A DNA stretch of 64,000 bases. It comes from Acidobacterium sp. (GTDB lineage: Bacteria; Acidobacteriota; Terriglobia; Terriglobales; Acidobacteriaceae). Of this stretch, positions 53,130 through 61,185 are shown in pieces. The number at the start of each line of letters is the position of its first letter. The first letter of the stretch is position 1. Made by a program: the position numbers and the translations under genes. Below the pieces are notes generated by a model. It did no database searches, was not told where the DNA came from, and was given only the letters and a program-made list of their open reading frames with translations. The stretch is taken from NCBI GenBank assembly GCA_003166955.1, contig PMUI01000098.1, positions 55,393-119,392 on the forward strand, in the 5' to 3' direction.

Positions 53130-54947
53130 TCAGGCTTTGACTTCCACTTGCGCGGGGTCGTGGTTGTGGGCTCGCCGGCGAGCTCCATCACGGCCTTCGA
53201 GATCGAACGCGGCATTGATGAGGGAAATGTGCGAGAAGGCCTGGGGGAAATTGCCGACCAGCCGCTTGCGCCCGACGTCATATTCTTCCGAGAGCAGACC
53301 GAGCTCATTGGAGAGGCTGAGCAACCGGTCGAAGAGGGTGCGTGCTTCCGGCTCGCGGCCGATGGCTTTGAGGCAGCTGACCATCCAGAAGCTGCAGGCG
53401 AGAAAGACGCCTTCGCCGGGAGGGAGCCCGTCCTGCACCTTCGCAGTGTCATAACGCAGAACCAATCCGCCGGGCATAAGCTCGCGCTCGACGGCTTCGA
53501 TGGTGCCGCGGATGCGCGGATCGGAGGCAGGCAGGAAGCCGACGATGGGCATGAGTAACAATGACGCGTCTAATTGCTGGGATCCATAGAACTGAACGAA
53601 GCTGTTTTTTTCTTTATCGAAGGCGTTGCGGCAGATCTGATCATGGATGGTGTCGCGCAACTTCTGCCACTTCTCGATGGGGTACTCCGAGCCGAGGCGT
53701 TGTGCAATGAGGATGGCGCGGTCGAAAGCGACCCACGCCATCATTTTCGAATAGGTGAATTGCTGCGGGCCTCCACGGGTTTCCCAGATTCCTTCGTCGG
53801 GGAGCTGCCAGACGGTTTCGAGATGCTCGAGAAGCAGGATCAGGACGCGGAAGTCTTCTTCGGTATGGCGGCCCATGCCGCTGAAGGCGTGATAGAAGGT
53901 GTCGAGCAATTCACCGTAGATGTCGAGCTGAATCTGATCGGCAGCGGCGTTGCCGATGCGCACGGGGCGTGAATCTTCGTAGCCGGGCAGCCAGTCGACT
54001 TCCCATTCGACCAGCTGGCGCTCGCCTTTAAGGCCATACATGATCTGTACCTGGTCGGGGCTGCCAGCGACGGCGCGCAGGAGCCAGTCCTGCCATGCCT
54101 CGGCTTCATCGAAGTAGCCGGCGTTGGTCATGGCGAGGAGGGTGAAGGTGGTATCGCGCAGCCAGCAGTAGCGGTAATCCCAGTTGCGCGGGCCGCCGAT
54201 GGCTTCAGGCAGCGATGTGGTCATAGCCGCGACCAGACCACCGGTGGGGCGAAAGGTCATGGCCTTGAGGGTGATCAGCGAACGCTCGACTGGGTGGCGA
54301 TATTCGCCGTCGTACTGGAGTTTGCAGATCCAGCGCGTCCAGAACTGCTCGGTGTCTTCGAGGGCCTGCTCCGCGTCGATGGGCTCGGGATCGGGAACGA
54401 AGGACTCGCCATAGGTGAGGGTGAACCACACGCGCTGGCCTTCGTTCAGAGTGAAGTTTGCTTCCGTGTGCAGGTGCTCTCCATGCACCGGCACGGAACA
54501 GTGGAGCACCGCAACTCCCGGTCCAGCGACGGCGCGAATGCCGTCTTCGGTGGCTGTGACCCACGGAACGGTGCGGCCGTAGTCGAAGCGGAGGGAGAGG
54601 GCCATGGCGAGGTTCATGGTGCCGCGAAGGCCTTCGACGATGCGGACGACGTCGGAGTTGTGTTCGCGGATGGGCATGAAGTCGATGAGGCGGACGGAGC
54701 CTTCGTCGGTCTCGAAGGTGGTTTCCAAAATCAGGGTGTGGTCGCGATATTTGCGGGTGGATTTCCAGCCTTCGCCCGCGGGGGAGATTTTCCAGTAGCC
54801 GTGTTTTTCCGAGCCGAGCAGAGCGGCGAAGCAGGCGCAGGAGGAGAAGTCGGGCCAGCAGAGCCAGTCGATGGAGCCTTCGCGATTGACCAGGGCGGCC
54901 GTTTCGCAATCGCCAATCAGAGCGTAGTCTTCGATCTTCGAGGCCAT
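53130..54947 (-). CDS. GH15-family glycoside hydrolase (glucoamylase/trehalase type)
   Basis: A 605-residue protein. It opens with KIEDYALIGDCETAALVNREGSIDWLCWPDF in outline, the typical start of bacterial GH15 proteins, with an N-terminal beta-sandwich and an (alpha/alpha)6 barrel. Barrel landmarks are GPRNWDYRYCWLRDTTFTL, WEVDWLPGYEDSRPVRIGNAA and GIWETRGGPQQFTYSK, with the carboxylate-containing segments expected for catalysis. Such enzymes cleave alpha-1,4-glucans or trehalose. Next to TreZ either is plausible. There is no signal peptide, so it acts in the cytoplasm. Confidence 0.88.
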   Translation of the reverse strand: MASKIEDYALIGDCETAALVNREGSIDWLCWPDFSSCACFAALLGSEKHGYWKISPAGEGWKSTRKYRDHTLILETTFETDEGSVRLIDFMPIREHNSDVVRIVEGLRGTMNLAMALSLRFDYGRTVPWVTATEDGIRAVAGPGVAVLHCSVPVHGEHLHTEANFTLNEGQRVWFTLTYGESFVPDPEPIDAEQALEDTEQFWTRWICKLQYDGEYRHPVERSLITLKAMTFRPTGGLVAAMTTSLPEAIGGPRNWDYRYCWLRDTTFTLLAMTNAGYFDEAEAWQDWLLRAVAGSPDQVQIMYGLKGERQLVEWEVDWLPGYEDSRPVRIGNAAADQIQLDIYGELLDTFYHAFSGMGRHTEEDFRVLILLLEHLETVWQLPDEGIWETRGGPQQFTYSKMMAWVAFDRAILIAQRLGSEYPIEKWQKLRDTIHDQICRNAFDKEKNSFVQFYGSQQLDASLLLMPIVGFLPASDPRIRGTIEAVERELMPGGLVLRYDTAKVQDGLPPGEGVFLACSFWMVSCLKAIGREPEARTLFDRLLSLSNELGLLSEEYDVGRKRLVGNFPQAFSHISLINAAFDLEGRDGARRRAHNHDPAQVEVKA

Positions 54948-54956
54948 AAGGAGAAC

Positions 54957-55724
54957 TTATTGCTCGTGATAACTGCGCATCAGCCCGCCATCGACGAGGA
55001 AGGTAGCGCCGGATATATAGGATGCGTCGTCGGAGGCGAGGAAGGCGACCATGCCAGCGACGTCTTCGGGCGTGCCGAGCCGGCCGAGGGGAATGTTTTT
55101 CAGGAGCGCGTTGAGTTTGGGCTTGTCTTCAAGCAGGGCTTTGTTGATGGGCGTGGCGATGGCGCCAGGCGCGATGTTGTTGACGGTGATGCCCAGGGGC
55201 CCAAGCTCGACGGCGAGGTTGCGCATCATCATACGCAGGCCGCCCTTGCTGCAGCAGTAGGTGGTGAAGCCAGGGAAGGCCATGTCTTCGTGAACGGAGC
55301 TGATGTTGACGATGCGGCCTGGTTTCTGTGCCTCGCGCAAACGACGCACGAAGGCCTGGGTTAGGAAAAACGGGCCGCGGAGGTTGACGGCCATGACTTT
55401 GTCGTATTCGTCCTCGGGGGTGTCCCAGAAGTCGGAGCGCTTTTCCATGCCGGCGTTGTTGACAAGGATGTCGGCGGAGCCGAAGCGGTCCCACGCAGTG
55501 TCGACCAGCTTGCGGTCATCGTCCATTTTGGTCACGTCGGCCTGCACGACTTCACCCTGGCTGCCGCAGGCCTCGATAGCGCGGCGGGTGTCGTCGGCGC
55601 CGGCTTCGCTGCCGACGTAGTCGATGATGACCCTGGCGCCTTCGCAGCCGAGGCGTTTGGCGATGCCCTGACCGATGCCGGAGCCGCCTCCGGTGACGAT
55701 GGCGACCTTTCCCTGCAGACGCAT
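54957..55724 (-). CDS. SDR-family oxidoreductase (glucose 1-dehydrogenase-like)
   Basis: A 255-residue classical short-chain dehydrogenase. Motifs: TGGGSGIG (cofactor), NNAGMEKRSDF, NISSVHE with the catalytic Ser, and YCCSK with Tyr and Lys, followed by VNNIAPGAIATPIN. The ATG at 55724 has GGAG nine bases upstream. It resembles bacterial glucose 1-dehydrogenases, and the downstream GH15 and TreZ genes (10 bp and 59 bp gaps) make glucose a reasonable substrate. SDR specificity cannot be read from sequence alone. Confidence 0.85.
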   Translation of the reverse strand: MRLQGKVAIVTGGGSGIGQGIAKRLGCEGARVIIDYVGSEAGADDTRRAIEACGSQGEVVQADVTKMDDDRKLVDTAWDRFGSADILVNNAGMEKRSDFWDTPEDEYDKVMAVNLRGPFFLTQAFVRRLREAQKPGRIVNISSVHEDMAFPGFTTYCCSKGGLRMMMRNLAVELGPLGITVNNIAPGAIATPINKALLEDKPKLNALLKNIPLGRLGTPEDVAGMVAFLASDDASYISGATFLVDGGLMRSYHEQ

Positions 55725-55981
55725 GAAGTTCTTCTCCGGTTTTCTGAGTCGATGCACTGTTTAGATGCGGAGGTGCGGGGACCGGGCCGGCGGCTGCTCG
55801 GGGGGGCTTCAAAGGTGGCTTAAAAGGGGTGGCTTCAAAGGAACCCCAGAGGGCTGCCGCGCGTATTGTCACTGTACGCTGAAGGCGTGGTGGCCCGGTG
55901 AATACGGGTTCGGCACGAGCGGCGTGCGAGGTTTTTGCATCGGAGCGAAGGATCACGGTAAGCTCCGAGGGAGGAATGGCT
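55725..55981. other. Divergent intergenic region with direct repeat
   Basis: About 257 bp between the SDR and PspC-domain starts. The only structure seen is a direct repeat GGCTTCAAAGG (about 55806 and 55830) with a related GGCTTAAAAGG between. No gene is supported. Confidence 0.45.
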
Positions 55982-56356
55982 ATGGCTGTGTTTTGCAGGA
56001 GTTGCGGAAAGAGTCTCGCCGATGACGCCCGGTTCTGCCCGGGTTGCGGCGCGCAGATGCAGCCGCCGTTCGTCCCGCCGCCGTATTATCCGAATTATCC
56101 GACCACCTCGGTGACGCGGCTGGTGAGGCCGCGCATGGGCCGGATGATTGCAGGCGTCTGCCAGGGTTTGGCGGATGCCTACGCGTGGGATGTGGTGTGG
56201 GTGCGCGTGATCACGGTGCTGCTGACGGTGTTCGGTGGCGGCTCGGGATTGCTGGCCTACATTATTTTCTGGATCGTGATGCCGGAGGAGCCGCTGATGC
56301 TGCCTCCGATGCCTCCGATGCCGCCTCCACCGCCGTATCAGCCGCCCAGCCAGTAG
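55982..56356 (+). CDS. Zinc-ribbon and PspC-domain membrane protein
   Basis: A 124-residue protein. Residues 1-25 form a zinc ribbon (CRSCGKSLADDARFCPGCG), then a Pro-rich linker, then a PspC domain (RPRMGRMIAGVCQGLADAYAWDVVWVRV) with a membrane helix (LLAYIIFWIVMPEE) and a Pro-rich tail. The ATG at 55982 is preferred over 55976 because GGAGG lies seven bases upstream. PspC proteins act in envelope stress responses; here there are no other psp genes. Confidence 0.88.
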   Translation: MAVFCRSCGKSLADDARFCPGCGAQMQPPFVPPPYYPNYPTTSVTRLVRPRMGRMIAGVCQGLADAYAWDVVWVRVITVLLTVFGGGSGLLAYIIFWIVMPEEPLMLPPMPPMPPPPPYQPPSQ

Positions 56357-56369
56357 GGCGGGAAGGCGC

Positions 56370-56657
56370 TCAGGCGGATTTTTGCTTCTTTTGTGCCCCC
56401 TGCCGCGAACTGACCATAGCGTGGCGCAGCAGGTGGTTGACGCGCGTCTGATACCCGCGTCCATAGCTCTTGAGCCACGCCACGACGTCAGTGTCCAGTC
56501 GCATTGTGACTGGCTTTTTGGGTGGCCGATAGAACTTCCCCATCTCGGCTGCCGTCCAGTCTGTCACTTCCGGCATTTCCGTGAGGTCAATGCCGGCGTC
56601 CTTTTTTGCGGCGATGGTGGCGATTTGTCGCTTCTGCTCCTTTGTTAGCTTCCTCAT
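56370..56657 (-). CDS. brnA: BrnA-family antitoxin
   Basis: A 95-residue protein with a C-terminal ribbon-helix-helix-like part (KPVTMRLDTDVVAWLKSYG, YQTRVNHLLRHAM), typical of BrnA, which binds DNA and its toxin. It starts within the brnT gene, overlapping it by 71 bp, the common brnTA arrangement. The ATG at 56657 gives the family N terminus MRKLTKEQ. It is convergent with the PspC-domain gene. Confidence 0.9.
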   Translation of the reverse strand: MRKLTKEQKRQIATIAAKKDAGIDLTEMPEVTDWTAAEMGKFYRPPKKPVTMRLDTDVVAWLKSYGRGYQTRVNHLLRHAMVSSRQGAQKKQKSA

Positions 56658-56928
56658 AAGACTTCTTCTCCCTGCTCGTGGCGGCACGAGCCGATATGAA
56701 CCGAATCACTTCCTCCCCATCCGCCGCAGCAAACGCCGCGTGCGCGACGAAGAGCACGACGCCCGGAGCGATCTCGCCGAGCGTGATGTAGCGTTCTTCC
56801 TCGTCATGGACTTCATCCCGCCGACTCAACGCGTATGGATCTTCAAAAACGATCTGAGCGGTCCTGAAATCGACGCCGTGCTTCGCGAGATTCTGCCGGT
56901 TCTTCCGCTCGTCGTACTCAAAACGCAC
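56587..56928 (-). CDS. brnT: BrnT-family toxin (ribonuclease)
   Basis: A 113-residue DUF497/BrnT protein with family blocks FEYDERKNRQNLAKHGVDF, ARIVFEDP-like region, ERYITLGEI and RFISARAATSREKKSYE. BrnT is an RNase-like toxin inhibited by BrnA. The start is GTG. The C-terminal tail (TNRHHRRKKGRRH) is unusually basic and lies in the overlap with brnA, so it may be dictated by that reading frame. Confidence 0.9.
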   Translation of the reverse strand: MRFEYDERKNRQNLAKHGVDFRTAQIVFEDPYALSRRDEVHDEEERYITLGEIAPGVVLFVAHAAFAAADGEEVIRFISARAATSREKKSYEEANKGAEATNRHHRRKKGRRH

Positions 56929-56946
56929 TCGACCCGCTGACTATGC

Positions 56947-56976
56947 ATTGTCGCAATATGTACATACATGTGTCAA
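56947..56976 (-). promoter_or_regulatory. brnTA promoter/operator candidate
   Basis: On the minus strand, TTGACA (56971-56976), 18 bases, then GACAAT (56947-56952), ending about 18 bases before the brnT GTG. The spacer holds ACATGTATGTACAT, a near-palindrome that would suit binding by the BrnA ribbon-helix-helix dimer. Confidence 0.55.
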
Positions 56977-57021
56977 TACAACATCTCGGGAGCGAAACTG
57001 GCATAACCTGAAGGCTGTCTC

Positions 57022-57849
57022 ATGGTCGCCCGCCATTTGAATCGCATGTTCTACTACTCCGACGGATCGAAGCTCTTCTACACCGCCCTCGGCGGTGGTC
57101 CGGCAGTCATCCTGCTGCATCCGACGCCGGTGGATCATCGCTTCTGGATGCCGGTGGCGGAGATTCTCGCCGGCACGTACCGGGTGATCGTGCCCGATCT
57201 GCGCGGCCATGGGCAGTCGGAACTGGGCGAAGGGCCGATCACTGTGGAGAAACTGGCAGCGGATGCGGGGCGGCTGCTCGATCATCTGGAGATTGGTAAA
57301 GCGCTGTTCGGGGGCTGCTCGATTGGCGGCTACACGCTGTTCGGAATTTGGCGGACGATGCCGGTGCGCGTGGAGGCGTTCGCGTTTTGCTGTTCGAAGC
57401 CGCAAGCGGACACCGAGGCCGCGCGGGCCAGGCGCGAGGAGACTATCGCGAAGGTCCGGGAGCGGGGCACAGCGGAGTTCATCGAATCGAATCTCGAGAC
57501 GCTCATCGGGTCCGCGGCGCGGCGGCGCTGGCCGGAGAAAGTCGCTGAGGCGCGCGAGATGATGCAGGCCGTTCCGGTGGAGTCGATCATCGCTGTGCAG
57601 CAGGGTCTCGCAGCGCGGCCCGACTCTGTGGTAACCGCGCGCACGTTGCGGCTGCCCTGCTGCGTGATTGCAGGCAGCGAGGATCCAAACAGTACACCCG
57701 CGGATATGAAGTTGCTGGCCGAGCAGATTCGCAATGGCGGCTACGGCGCGGAGTATAACGAGATTCCCGAGGCGGGGCATTTTGCGCCCTTTGAGCAGCC
57801 CGAGCTGGTTGCCCGCATCCTGCGCAGGTTCTTCGATTCCGTAATATAA
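57022..57849 (+). CDS. Alpha/beta hydrolase
   Basis: A 275-residue hydrolase of the alpha/beta fold. The oxyanion segment is HPTPVDHRFW, the nucleophile elbow GGCSIGG (Ser near residue 99), an acid in AGSEDPN and the catalytic His in EAGHFAPFEQPE. The ATG at 57022 has GAAGG upstream; a second ATG lies at 57046. The type resembles 3-oxoadipate enol-lactonase-like and small esterases, but the substrate is not known. Confidence 0.85.
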   Translation: MVARHLNRMFYYSDGSKLFYTALGGGPAVILLHPTPVDHRFWMPVAEILAGTYRVIVPDLRGHGQSELGEGPITVEKLAADAGRLLDHLEIGKALFGGCSIGGYTLFGIWRTMPVRVEAFAFCCSKPQADTEAARARREETIAKVRERGTAEFIESNLETLIGSAARRRWPEKVAEAREMMQAVPVESIIAVQQGLAARPDSVVTARTLRLPCCVIAGSEDPNSTPADMKLLAEQIRNGGYGAEYNEIPEAGHFAPFEQPELVARILRRFFDSVI

Positions 57850-57912
57850 AGGAGGCGGTTGATCCACTGGGATTGACGCAACTTAAATGCGCCAATCGGT
57901 TTCCCATAGGCT

Positions 57913-57985
57913 GAGCAGGCCCGGACAAAAAGGTTCCGGGGGCCGCTCCGAAATGAATGGCCCGGAAAGGGCTCAAGAGGGACCT
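57913..57985 (+). promoter_or_regulatory. Structured leader before the DUF3300 gene
   Basis: A bulged 12-bp hairpin (57913-57925 with 57935-57948: GAGC, GGCC and CGGA pairing) is followed by a small GCCC-GGAAA-GGGC stem just before the ribosome site AGAGGG. It could terminate the upstream transcript or shape the DUF3300 leader. No known riboswitch is recognised. Confidence 0.3.
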
Positions 57986-57988
57986 TCC

Positions 57989-59449
57989 ATGAAAGAACTT
58001 TTCGAGTTTCGACCCACGGCCGGCAAGTGGATGCGCCGACTCGCCGCAGACTCCCTTGAAATTTCAAAACGCGGCATCGCGCTGGCTCTGGTGGGCCTGA
58101 TGATTCCGATGGGGATTGCGCAGGTTTCGGCGTTTGCCCAGGAAGCGCCGCCCCCGCCTCCGGACCAGCAGCAGGGTCCGCCGCCCGATCAGGGCGCGCC
58201 GCCTCCGGACGACGCCGCTCCGCCGCCGCAGTCCTGGAATGCGCTAAGCCCCGATCAGCTGAACGAGCTGGTGGCGCCGATCGCGCTCTACCCTGACTCG
58301 CTGGTCGCGCAGGTGCTGGCGGCGTCGACGTATCCGACGCAGGTCGTGGAAGCCGATCGCTTCGTGCAGTCGCAGGGCGGAGCGCCGCCGGATCAGATTG
58401 CGCAGATGGTGAACGGGCAGTCGTGGGATCCCAGCGTGAAGGCGCTGTGCGCGTTTCCCTCGGTGCTCGCGAACATGGACAAGAACCTCGAGTGGACGAC
58501 CAATCTGGGCAACGCCTACTACAACCAGCCGCAGGACGTGATGAATGCGGTGCAGGGATTGCGGCAGCAGGCCTATCAGGCGGGTCATCTGCAGTCGACC
58601 CAGCAGCTGGCTGTGACCTACGCGCCCGATGACATCGTGATCGAGCCGGCCAATCCGGCTGTGGTCTATGTGCCCTACTACGATCCGTGGGCGTACTGGG
58701 GATTCCGTCCGTACTACGCGTGGTATGCGCCTCCGCCGCCTTTTGGATGGAGGGCTGGCTTCGGATTCGGCTTTGGTGTCGGCGTTGCCGTTGGCGTCTG
58801 GGGCGGCTATGGCTGGGGATGGGGACGCTGGGGTTTAGGGTGGGGCCCACACCCGTACCTGGCTTATGGCCATGGTATGTGGGTTTCGCGCAGCGCGACG
58901 GTCGTGAACCACGGCTACTATGGCCGCTTTGACCGCGCACCGGGAGCGCGCGACTACAACGTGCATGCGGCGCATGCTGCTTATGCGGCGGGCGAGCGCA
59001 ACGGCTACAACCGCGGGGAAGCCAACGGCTACAACCGTGGCGTGAACAACAACCGTACGCCGGGGAACGGAAACTACAACCGCCCCAACACGCCCAATAA
59101 CGGCAACTACAATCACCCGAACACGCCGAACAACGGCAACTACAACCGCCCGAACACGCCGAACAACGGCAACTACAATCGGCCGACAACGCCAAACAAC
59201 AATAACAACAACCGTCCGCCGGCGAACAACAATTACAACCGGCCCACGACGCCGAACAATAACAACACCTACCGTCCGCCGGTGAATAATAACAACCGGC
59301 CGACGGCGCCGAATAACAACCAGGGTCATCCCACACCGGAGAATCGGCCTGCCTCGCACCCCGAGAGCAAGCCATCCGGCGGCGGCGAGCATCCGAAGGG
59401 CGGTGGTGGAGACAAGGGCGGCGACAAGGGACACCCGCACGGCCGCTAA
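57989..59449 (+). CDS. DUF3300 secreted protein with Asn-rich repeats
   Basis: A 486-residue protein. The ATG at 57989 has AGAGGG upstream. The N-terminal part has a hydrophobic stretch (GIALALVGLMIPMGIAQVSAFAQ), a Pro-rich region, then the DUF3300 core (LNELVAPIALYPDSLVAQVLAASTYP, NPAVVYVPYYDPW). A Gly/Trp-rich stretch with many aromatic residues follows. Residues about 365-455 are low-complexity repeats of NNGNYNRPNTP (11 residues), then a Gly/His/Lys tail. It may be anchored in or attached to the envelope. A strong terminator follows. Confidence 0.85.
   Translation: MKELFEFRPTAGKWMRRLAADSLEISKRGIALALVGLMIPMGIAQVSAFAQEAPPPPPDQQQGPPPDQGAPPPDDAAPPPQSWNALSPDQLNELVAPIALYPDSLVAQVLAASTYPTQVVEADRFVQSQGGAPPDQIAQMVNGQSWDPSVKALCAFPSVLANMDKNLEWTTNLGNAYYNQPQDVMNAVQGLRQQAYQAGHLQSTQQLAVTYAPDDIVIEPANPAVVYVPYYDPWAYWGFRPYYAWYAPPPPFGWRAGFGFGFGVGVAVGVWGGYGWGWGRWGLGWGPHPYLAYGHGMWVSRSATVVNHGYYGRFDRAPGARDYNVHAAHAAYAAGERNGYNRGEANGYNRGVNNNRTPGNGNYNRPNTPNNGNYNHPNTPNNGNYNRPNTPNNGNYNRPTTPNNNNNNRPPANNNYNRPTTPNNNNTYRPPVNNNNRPTAPNNNQGHPTPENRPASHPESKPSGGGEHPKGGGGDKGGDKGHPHGR
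59070..59320 (+). repeat. 33-base repeats in the DUF3300 gene
   Basis: Imperfect tandem copies of a 33-bp unit (AACAACGGCAACTACAACCG in part) encoding the 11-residue NNGNYNRPNTP motif, grading into shorter NNNNNRP units. They lie wholly inside the reading frame. Confidence 0.85.
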
Positions 59450-59469
59450 TCGCTGACGAAGCGGCAATG

Positions 59470-59505
59470 AGAGGGATGGCGCGATGCCATCCCTCTTTTG
59501 TTTTT
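59470..59505 (+). terminator. Rho-independent terminator after the DUF3300 gene
   Basis: Perfect 11-bp stem AGAGGGATGGC / GCCATCCCTCT (59470-59480, 59486-59496), 5-base loop, then TTTGTTTTT. It lies 20 bases past the stop codon. Confidence 0.92.
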
Positions 59506-59615
59506 GGGAAGCGGATTGCGGCGGGGCGCTCGTAACCAGTGACAAGGCGAGGAGTCAATCCCAACGTGATTGCCGTGTGGTAAAACGGTTTGTTGCCTCG
59601 CAGGAGGGGCCCGCC

Positions 59616-60692
59616 ATGGGAAAGAACCAGGATCGCCGCGCATTCCTGAAGGGAACCACCGCAGCCGCAGCCGCCGTACTCACGGGAGCTGCTTTGCCGC
59701 GCGCCACAAGCGCCTCGACGCTGTCCGCGATGCCGAGTGGACTGCCCAACAACCCGCGCACGCAGGATGCGATGCCGACAAGGAACCTGGGCAGGACCGG
59801 CTACAAGGTTGGGGTTTTTTCTCTGGGCGGGCAGGCGTCGCTCGAGAAGCCGAACAACGCCGAAATCGCGGTGCCGATCATCAACCGCGCGCTCGATCTG
59901 GGCGTGAACTACATCGACACGTCGTCGATCTACGGCGGACCGATGCGCTGGAGCGAGCGCTACGTGGGCGAAGTGATGAAGACGCGCCGCAGCGAGGCCT
60001 TCCTCGCGACCAAGACCAAGGAGCGCACCCACGAGGGGTCGATGCGGATGATCGACGAGTCGCTGAAGCTGCTGAACACGGATCACGTGGACCTGTGGCA
60101 GCTGCACGACATCGGCACGATGAAGGACATCAACGCCATCTTCGCGCCCGGCGGAGCCATGGAAGCGCTGCTGGAGATGCAGCAGCAAAAGGTGGTGCGC
60201 AATCTCGGGATCACGGGGCACTATCGGCCCGACGCGCTGGTCGAGGCGATCCACCGGCACGATTTCGACTGCATCCTGATGGCACTGAACGCGGCCGATC
60301 CGCACCACTTCACCTTCCAGGAGCAGCTGCTGCCGCTGGCGGTCGAGAAGCAGATGGGCATTATCGGGATGAAGATTCCCGGGCGCGGGCGGTTGCTTTC
60401 GAACTGGGCCCCGCAGCCGCTGGAGCAGCAGAAGCACATGTGGGAAGGGATGGTGCCGGCGCCGACGCCGGGCACGCTGACCATGCGCGAAGCGATCGGC
60501 TACACGCTCTCGAAGCCAGTCAGCACGATCATTGTCGGCTGCGATTCGATCGCGCAGCTTGAGGGAAATGTGCAGATCGCGCGGGATTTCACGCCGTTCA
60601 ACGAGATGCAGATGGCGGCGCTGGCTGCGAAGGCCGAGCCGGTGTCGAAGCCGTCGCTGTTCTTCAGGTTCTACGATCACGACAATGCTTAA
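59616..60692 (+). CDS. Tat-exported aldo/keto reductase
   Basis: A 358-residue aldo/keto reductase. The start (59616) has AGGAGG eight bases upstream and is followed by a twin-arginine signal (DRRAFLKGTTAAAAAVLTGAA), so the protein is folded with its cofactor before export. Catalytic tetrad candidates are Asp and Tyr in YIDTSSIYGG, Lys in ATKTKE and His in WQLHDI. The NAD(P)-binding end reads IIVGCDSIAQL. Exported AKRs are common in Acidobacteria and Planctomycetes; the substrate is unknown. A telomere-like repeat follows the stop. Confidence 0.9.
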   Translation: MGKNQDRRAFLKGTTAAAAAVLTGAALPRATSASTLSAMPSGLPNNPRTQDAMPTRNLGRTGYKVGVFSLGGQASLEKPNNAEIAVPIINRALDLGVNYIDTSSIYGGPMRWSERYVGEVMKTRRSEAFLATKTKERTHEGSMRMIDESLKLLNTDHVDLWQLHDIGTMKDINAIFAPGGAMEALLEMQQQKVVRNLGITGHYRPDALVEAIHRHDFDCILMALNAADPHHFTFQEQLLPLAVEKQMGIIGMKIPGRGRLLSNWAPQPLEQQKHMWEGMVPAPTPGTLTMREAIGYTLSKPVSTIIVGCDSIAQLEGNVQIARDFTPFNEMQMAALAAKAEPVSKPSLFFRFYDHDNA

Positions 60693-60695
60693 AGG

Positions 60696-60726
60696 CAGGG
60701 GATAGGGTTTAGGGGATAGGGCATAG
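60696..60726 (+). repeat. GGGATAGGGTTTAGG repeat, left copy
   Basis: Contains AGGGGATAGGGTTTAGGG (60698-60715), which is exactly repeated in inverted orientation at 61156-61173 across the small membrane-protein gene. Confidence 0.75.
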
Positions 60727-60741
60727 AAAACCCAACCCTCA

Positions 60742-61134
60742 CTATCCGGTAGTCGCTATGCCGATCCAAAATACAATCATCCCCATAGCGCAGGTAACCG
60801 AGTGCCAGCGGAGCGGATTCTTCCGCCAGATGCCACCCAGGGCGAAGATGAGTCCACTAACGGACAGAAGACCACTGCAGACAAATGTCGCGCCATAAAT
60901 TCTCGCGGGCCTGGAGTCCGCGAAGGAAACGCCGCCGACTGTGTGCGAGTATGCAATCCAAAAGATGGCTACCAGTTCTGAAAGGGTGGCTGACGAGAAA
61001 CCGGCCAAGGAGAGCCAATAAGGAAGATTGCGAGGTTTCTTCGCTCTCCACCATCGCATCCAGCCCCAGATCGTCATGCAGGGCAAAGCGATTAGGACAA
61101 CGATGATGTAAGTGACGAAGATGAAAGTTCCCAT
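60742..61134 (-). CDS. Hypothetical 4-TM membrane protein (130 aa)
   Basis: A hydrophobic protein with four predicted helices: IFVTYIIVVLIALPCMTIWGW, LSLAGFSSATLSELVAIFWIA, GATFVCSGLLSVSGLIFALGG and MGMIVFWIGIATTG at the end. A short basic loop (RAKKPRNLP) lies after helix 1. No family is recognised. It is flanked by inverted copies of a GGGATAGGGTTTAGG-type repeat. Base use is less GC-biased than in its neighbours, which hints at later acquisition. Confidence 0.65.
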   Translation of the reverse strand: MGTFIFVTYIIVVLIALPCMTIWGWMRWWRAKKPRNLPYWLSLAGFSSATLSELVAIFWIAYSHTVGGVSFADSRPARIYGATFVCSGLLSVSGLIFALGGIWRKNPLRWHSVTCAMGMIVFWIGIATTG

Positions 61135-61150
61135 GGTTCGACCGCTCGAT

Positions 61151-61182
61151 CTATACCCTAAACCCTATCCCCTACACCCTGC
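61151..61182 (-). repeat. GGGATAGGGTTTAGG repeat, right (inverted) copy
   Basis: CTATACCCTAAACCCTATCCCCTACACCCT, just after the ABC ATPase stop (61186) as read on the minus strand. It carries the 18-base core inverted relative to 60698-60715. Confidence 0.75.
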
Positions 61183-61185
61183 TTT

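Noticed and set aside
57850..57988. Cyclic-di-GMP or other known riboswitch before the DUF3300 gene
   Set aside because: Hairpins exist, but the conserved core sequences of the classes I know are absent.
57741..60680. Minus-strand open frame of about 980 codons across the DUF3300 and AKR genes
   Set aside because: Its Cys/Ser-rich middle is the reverse reading of the Asn-rich repeats; the plus strand has recognisable proteins with ribosome sites and a terminator.
60696..60726. Telomere or replicon end (TTTAGGG-like)
   Set aside because: Only one or two units, inside a gene-dense chromosome region and repeated inverted nearby.
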